Of a stretch of DNA of 64,000 nt, positions 59,501 through 64,000 are shown in pieces. A program made the position numbers and the translations under genes. The stretch is from the NCBI GenBank assembly GCA_900491605.1, contig UESW01001521.1, positions 344,111 to 408,110 on the forward strand, given 5' to 3'. How positions within the stretch are numbered: position 1 is the stretch's first letter; each line of letters begins with the position of its first letter. A model generated the notes under the pieces. It was not told the DNA's origin, did not search any database, and was given only the letters and a program-made list of their open reading frames with translations. Source of the DNA: Calamus simplicifolius (Eukaryota; Streptophyta; Magnoliopsida; Arecales; Arecaceae).

Positions 59501-61000
59501 TTGTCCATCACTGCCAGTTCTGTCAATTGCACTCAACTATCTTTTTAAATTTGTTTATAAGTCTTCAAAGCCCTTTAATAATCTAGAATAACTGCCAGAG
59601 GATAGTAATGCACAGTTGTGGAAGTATGCTGCTGTAGGGCACGATATTTTTTATTGCTTATAATGAACATAAAACTCTTGTTTTCAACTATCGCTACAAA
59701 GATTAATACTCAATGAGAATTAAAATTCAACTTGATGTCTATTATTGAGTTTTATTTTTTTATTTTCATAGAAAGCATGAATGATTGCAATATCATAACT
59801 TTTTATTAAGCCTCTTTAGGGGGATCAGACAATCAATTTGCTTATAAAATCTTGATGCTTTCAGTTCCCGACGGCTTGAGGTTGGTAGAGTGGAGTTGCT
59901 TCTCCAGGTTGGAACATTTTGCGTTGCTGTTGGTGCTTTAGTAGCAGGTATAGTTATTCAAATAGATTTTTGAAGCTTGATTTATGTTGATATGTCCATG
60001 TGTCTTAGAGGGAGTCTTTTGAAAGTATTATCTTACTAACATGAGGCTCTGGACATCTCAGTTGGATTTGCAATTGTATGTTTGACAATACATGATTCAA
60101 TAACCACACTTTATAGCTTTGGATTGTTATCTTTTGAAATGCAATACATTGCTTAATCTATTTGACTTTGTTATATCTGCAAGTAAAGTCTTCATGATAC
60201 GTTAAAATAGTGCCAAGTTATATTAACTATAAACTGAATCTTATCTCTCATGGTATGCTTTCTCATGATCCTCTCCTTGAATGTTTTTTGTGTTTCAATA
60301 TGCCATTGCTTTAACTATTTGCAAGTGATCCACAGGATTACTTAATGTGTTTGCACTTTCATGAAATAAGTAGAAAAGTTTTCATGCTCACTCATTGAAA
60401 ACCATTTTCTAGAGCTTTTTTTATTTTGCTTTTTTTTCCTTTTTTGAGAACAACAATGAGATGCCAAGTTTCTGTGTTTTTTCAATTTATTTTTTATTTT
60501 TTTATTTTTAGAGGAGGCCAAGCTTCTTGTTTTGAACATGGAATGTCTCCCCAGTGCTTTTACCAAGGAGAGCAGTGCCATCCAATAGACCTAGGTCCCC
60601 TTTGCAAGTTCATTTGGAAGTCATATAAATATTTTCTTTGTTAATGGAAAGAAGACTGATGAATAATTCCATGTGCCTTATCAACCTTATCCGTGCCTTT
60701 GGCAGGAATATTTGGGATGAACCTGAAATCGTACCTTGAGGAGCACTTGGTATAACTCTGATTTTTTTTTCCCTTTTTGTTTCAATGTTTCAGTATATTC
60801 TGGCTTTCTTGGCTTGCCAATGCTTTTCAAAATGGCACAATATGAATTATTATTATATTGCTGTTGTCTTTCATCTTGCTAATATTAAATTTTTTTTGGA
60901 GCAGTTTGCATTTTGGCTGACAACAGCAGGAATAATAGTCGGTGGAGTTGCTGCATTTTTCATAATGTATTCCTATCTGAGGGCAAGAAGAATATTGTAG
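50539..61000 (+). CDS. MRS2-11: Plastid magnesium transporter MRS2-11 type (CorA superfamily), 13 exons
   Basis: Exons: 50539-50974, 53022-53094, 53602-53672, 54838-54923, 55023-55113, 56439-56507, 56967-57047, 57138-57301, 57909-57953, 58923-59003, 59865-59947, 60706-60749, 60905-61000. All introns have GT-AG ends and matching phases. The product of about 474 residues starts with a Ser-rich, transit-peptide-like leader, followed by REPVYEVIEV, KKINRRQLLKSSGLRPRDIRSVDPS, the helical cytosol-type CorA domain, and two C-terminal membrane helices (VGTFCVAVGALVAGIF; FWLTTAGIIVGGVAAFFIMY). The Mg-selective GMN motif is intact at 60714-60722. The closest family member I recognise is Arabidopsis MRS2-11 (MGT10), in the chloroplast envelope, which supplies Mg2+ to the stroma. 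Four apparent frame errors (near 50790, 57228, 57273, 57934) break the literal reading; three are one-base losses in short homopolymers. Confidence 0.93.
54110..54313 (-). mobile_element. SINE in intron 3 of MRS2-11
   Basis: The 11-bp repeat CCTTGCACTTT at 54110-54120 and 54303-54313 flanks a 182-bp body read on the minus strand. It has a box A-like TGGCACATTGTTAAGGC near its start, a box B-like GGGTTCAAAAC at 54247-54237, and a T-rich 3' end (the A-rich run at 54121-54145 in plus). Poly-T-ending tRNA-derived SINEs such as Au and p-SINE are known in plants; the length and layout fit. Confidence 0.75.
58421..58757. mobile_element. MITE-like foldback in intron 9 of MRS2-11
   Basis: CATTGTTTTAAGTCTCGGCGG at the left end pairs imperfectly (about 16 of 21) with the reverse complement of the right end at 58737-58757. 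The interior of about 300 bp repeats TCTCG / TCTCAT motifs and has no ORF. No clear target duplication is visible, so the identification is tentative. Confidence 0.35.
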
Positions 61001-61735
61001 CCCTTCTAGCTATTTATTTCATGTCAAAACCTATTTACATGACCAAATAGCATTTTCTTTGGTTGGCTGGCTTACTTTCTGCAAAGAGGAAGTATGGTTT
61101 TAAAGCCGATAGGTGACTAGCTTATGAATTACACGGAAGATGCATGTCCATCACAACAAAATTATGTGGGAGTCATTCTCAACATTCTTTGATCTCATTT
61201 TCAGTGCTTATGGTTCGTTTTTTCAGTAGATAGTGTGGCACTCTTTTTGAACTTTTTGTTAACCTTATTATTTTCTCTTTTTAAAACTGCTCAAAGATAG
61301 GTTGTGAAGACTGAGTAACTCTCATATCCGTACTGACAATACAAGTACCAATTCCATCCACTTATTCCCTTGTATTATCTGTGAATCAAACCTGTGCAGC
61401 CACACGTATATGTGCAACTAATGCAGGAAAAAGTGCTTGGGAGATCATTGTGTCAATCTGAAAACTGTTTCAGATATAATAATCACTCCAAATGTAGAGG
61501 GCTAGAAGTTCCACTTCAATGATAACTGGACAAAGTTTTGCTTCTATCCCCCACACAAAGGAAAATTTTCACATCACAAAGGAAAATTTTCACATAACCT
61601 TTGGTTCTCTATGCACACCACTTGGTTTATCTGCAAAGAGCTTGGCGAGGATTAATGTTGCATTAGCTGGGCTTTTTGTTGGTCTAATGACTGCTATAAT
61701 CTATTCCAATGGCATATCTCCATCTCTTTCTGTCC
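61001..61735. other. 3' flank of MRS2-11
   Basis: AT-rich sequence with the probable 3' UTR. An 84-codon ORF at 61519-61773 contains a doubled KENFHIT unit and runs into the LINE tail; I see no homology and do not call it. Confidence 0.5.
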
Positions 61736-64000
61736 TTTTTTTTTGTTACAAGCAGGCGATCACACCACTCTAGCGCGAGTCAAACCCGAAATATCAGAAC
61801 ATAAAATTTGATGAAGATTACAGGACAAGGGACACCAGCATGCCATTCCCACTGACCAGAACGACGAGCCGCAAAAGATGCAACCCAATCGGCCACTGCA
61901 TTAGCTTCCCTATAGATATGCCTAATCACTACAACACACATGCTCTGGAGAGAGACCAAGATATCTCTAATCAGGGGATTTAAAGGAGAGTAAGAATCCA
62001 CATCCCGTCTAATCCACCTAATGACCGAAAGAGAATCTCCCTCAATGATCAGCCTGCGATGACCGAGCTGACGAACAGCATAAGTAATACCCGCCCAAGC
62101 TACCTAGAGCTCCGCCATAGGGACCGAAATATCGATAGCGCTATGTCCACCAGCCGCAAGCAGTTGACCCTCTGGCCCACGAATAACAAACCCAGAACCA
62201 GCACAACGATCGGAGACAGAACCATCAAAGTTCACTTTGACGAAACCCGGGGGTGGGGGCTCCCAAGAGATAAATACCGTAGAACGGTGCGCTACCATAG
62301 CAGCAGGGGAGTCCCAGTGACCAGACCCATCAGTGTGACTATCAGAATGATAGTGATTGTACTCCCAGGCATGACAGCGAGCACGTCGAAGAACAACCTG
62401 CGGTAAAACTGTCTCCTCAGCAAATACTATTTGGTTTCGAGTCAACCAAATGTGGTAAGCCAAATAGGCAGATAAAACATCCTGAGAGCGGAGACCACTC
62501 TGAATGGCCATCCGGATAGAATGCAAAAAGGAGAGCCGGGTAGGACCATCCTCCAACAACCAGGAGGTAAAGTGGGTCAGCTGCCAAATCTGAGATGCAC
62601 GAGCACACAAATATGACATGATCAACTGACTCAATCTGCATCCCACATATCGGGCAGAGAGGCGATGAATCAAGCCCACGATCGGCCAAAAGGCTACAGG
62701 TAGGTAGACGGTCCCACCAAAGCTTCCACAAGAAAAGCTGGGTCCTAGGATGCACTGGCAACCGCCAAATCCAAGCAGTATTTTCAAGGCCCGAGGTTGA
62801 GGAATGAAGACAGGAAACCAGATCCCTTGTAAGGGCACAAGGAAGATAGGAACGACGCCACAGTCTTATATCCGGGCCAGCAGAACGAGGAAGAGGCATG
62901 GCAAGGATACGGTGTGCAAGCTCCGGACCACACAGCCGAGACACCAAGGACCATTCCAGCTAGCATTCCCCTGGCAAATCAAAGAAGAAACTTGCAGAGG
63001 GGGTTCAATTTCAGAGCTGATAAATGTCGGCCAACGAGCCAAAGGGAGATCAATAACCCAAGAGTCATGAATAACATCAACTGAAGTCCCATCCCCAATC
63101 ATGCAGTGGATATCAGCCATAATGGTGGGAGCAACCTGATAGATGGCACGCCAAAAGAAGGAACATCTACCGGGGGGGCAGATAACTGAGTCAGAAGTCC
63201 AGCCCCCATATCTGCCACACATAATAGAACTCCAAAAACACTAAGGATCTAGCAGGAATCTGGAAGCATGCCTCACAAAAAGAGCCTCACGACGAAGAAC
63301 CAAGGACTAATGCCAAGTCCCCCCTTAGAAGTAGGTAAACAGACACTATCCCATGCCAAAAGATGCAGACCATGACCCCCTTGCATGGATCCCCAAAGAA
63401 AGTCCTTAATCCGTCTCTCTACTCGACGGAGACAGGTAATCGGGACCATAGCATTGGACAACAGATAAAGAGGCATGGACGTGAGGATAGATCGGATCAG
63501 AGTAATGCGGCCCATCATAGAAATATCAGAAACCTGCCATCGGTCCAATCGAGCCGAAATCGATGATCAAGGTCTCCAAAGTCCTACTGATGAGGCTGCC
63601 GACCCGAAATAGGGATACCAAGATAGTTCAGGCAGTCAGAAACCGAGGAGATCCCTAATAACTGAGAAATGGCAGTACGACACCGGGGAGAGGTCGATGG
63701 ACTGAAGCAAAGAGAGGATTTCTGCAGGTTAACCCATTGCCCCAAATTCCGACAGTAGGACTGAATGATAGAAGAAAAGGTGGCTGCATTCTGAACAGAA
63801 GCTGGGCTAACCAAAATACAATCATCAGCAAATAAAAGGTGGGTAAGAGGAGGTCCTGAGGGCCCGGGCATATAAGGCCGCAAAACCGACGACCGAACCG
63901 CCTGATGTAAAGCACACGATAAATCATCAGCACATAGCACAAAGAGGAACGGCGAGAGAGGGCAACCTTGCCGAAGACCAACAACAGAGGAGAAAAAATC
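61736..64000 (-). mobile_element. LINE (L1 type), continuing past the right edge
   Basis: The T-run at 61736-61744 is the poly-A tail on the minus strand. From the right edge leftward the minus strand reads reverse transcriptase with the FADD catalytic box (LLFADDCILV near 63830), RT thumb, a zf-RVT zinc domain (CPICGMQIESVDHVIF near 62650), and a C-terminal RNase H. The 5' end is outside the window. Several stops and shifts show it is inactive. Confidence 0.9.
61780..64000 (-). pseudogene. LINE ORF2 (RT, zf-RVT, RNase H), broken
   Basis: Pieces in different frames: RT at 63984-63584 and 63548-63273, linker at 63222-62866, zf-RVT at 62947-62417, RNase H at about 62300-61780. The RNase H has Asp in VKVNFDGSVSD, Glu in PMAEL, Asp in IIEGDSLSVI and Asp in EANAVADWVA, so all four acidic positions remain; a TAG at 62104-62106 follows MAEL. 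The protein would nick target DNA and copy its own RNA at the nick; this copy cannot. Confidence 0.87.

Noticed and set aside
61519..61773. Possible small membrane protein of 84 codons
   Set aside because: It has a doubled KENFHIT segment, no homology, and ends within the LINE tail and body.

Overview
This window is a repeat-rich piece of a plant nuclear genome. It contains spliced plant genes with GT-AG introns, Ty3/gypsy elements of the Tat type, a Ty1/copia element, L1-type LINEs, a plant poly-T SINE and TRIM-like short LTR units. Element style and gene structure suggest a non-grass monocot, but I cannot name the species. About two thirds of the window is transposable element.

Layout. 1-12634: a decayed but nearly full-length Ty3/gypsy element (called A, + strand; its 5' LTR lies mostly off the left edge), with gag-protease, RT, two RNase H domains, integrase, a 97-bp tandem array, a spliced antisense gene, and a 3' LTR carrying a 48-bp tandem array. 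12902-14911: a gene for a multi-pass membrane protein, split by a solo copia LTR and lacking its normal C-terminus. 15044-15667: subterminal repeats and terminus of a CACTA-like transposon. 16411-17514: a 5'-truncated LINE with target duplications. 18007-24576: gypsy element B (- strand), complete at both ends with GATAT target duplications, but keeping only gag and the last codons of pol. 25003-31864: a complete copia element with GAAAA duplications and a broken gag-pol. 32884-33165: an orphan first exon resembling that of the glycosyltransferase gene downstream. 34429-42246: gypsy element C (- strand), with gag, protease, half of RT and the antisense gene. 43102-44423: a rearranged TRIM-like complex inside one AATAC target duplication.

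The right side holds the two recognisable host genes. 46232-49795 is a four-exon exostosin-family (GT47) glycosyltransferase, a Golgi type II membrane enzyme of cell-wall glycan synthesis. 50539-61000 is a thirteen-exon MRS2-11-type plastid magnesium transporter with an intact GMN pore motif; intron 3 contains a SINE and intron 9 a MITE-like foldback. From 61736 to the right edge is another LINE on the minus strand.

A, B and C are related: they share the primer-site motif and gag, and they form a series of increasing pol loss. A and C share an antisense, two-intron gene whose product has a gypsy-associated 'transposase_28'-like domain and a long coiled coil; this is the most system-like feature here. 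Several single-base losses in homopolymer runs in otherwise intact host exons suggest that some frameshifts are sequence errors rather than true gene death.
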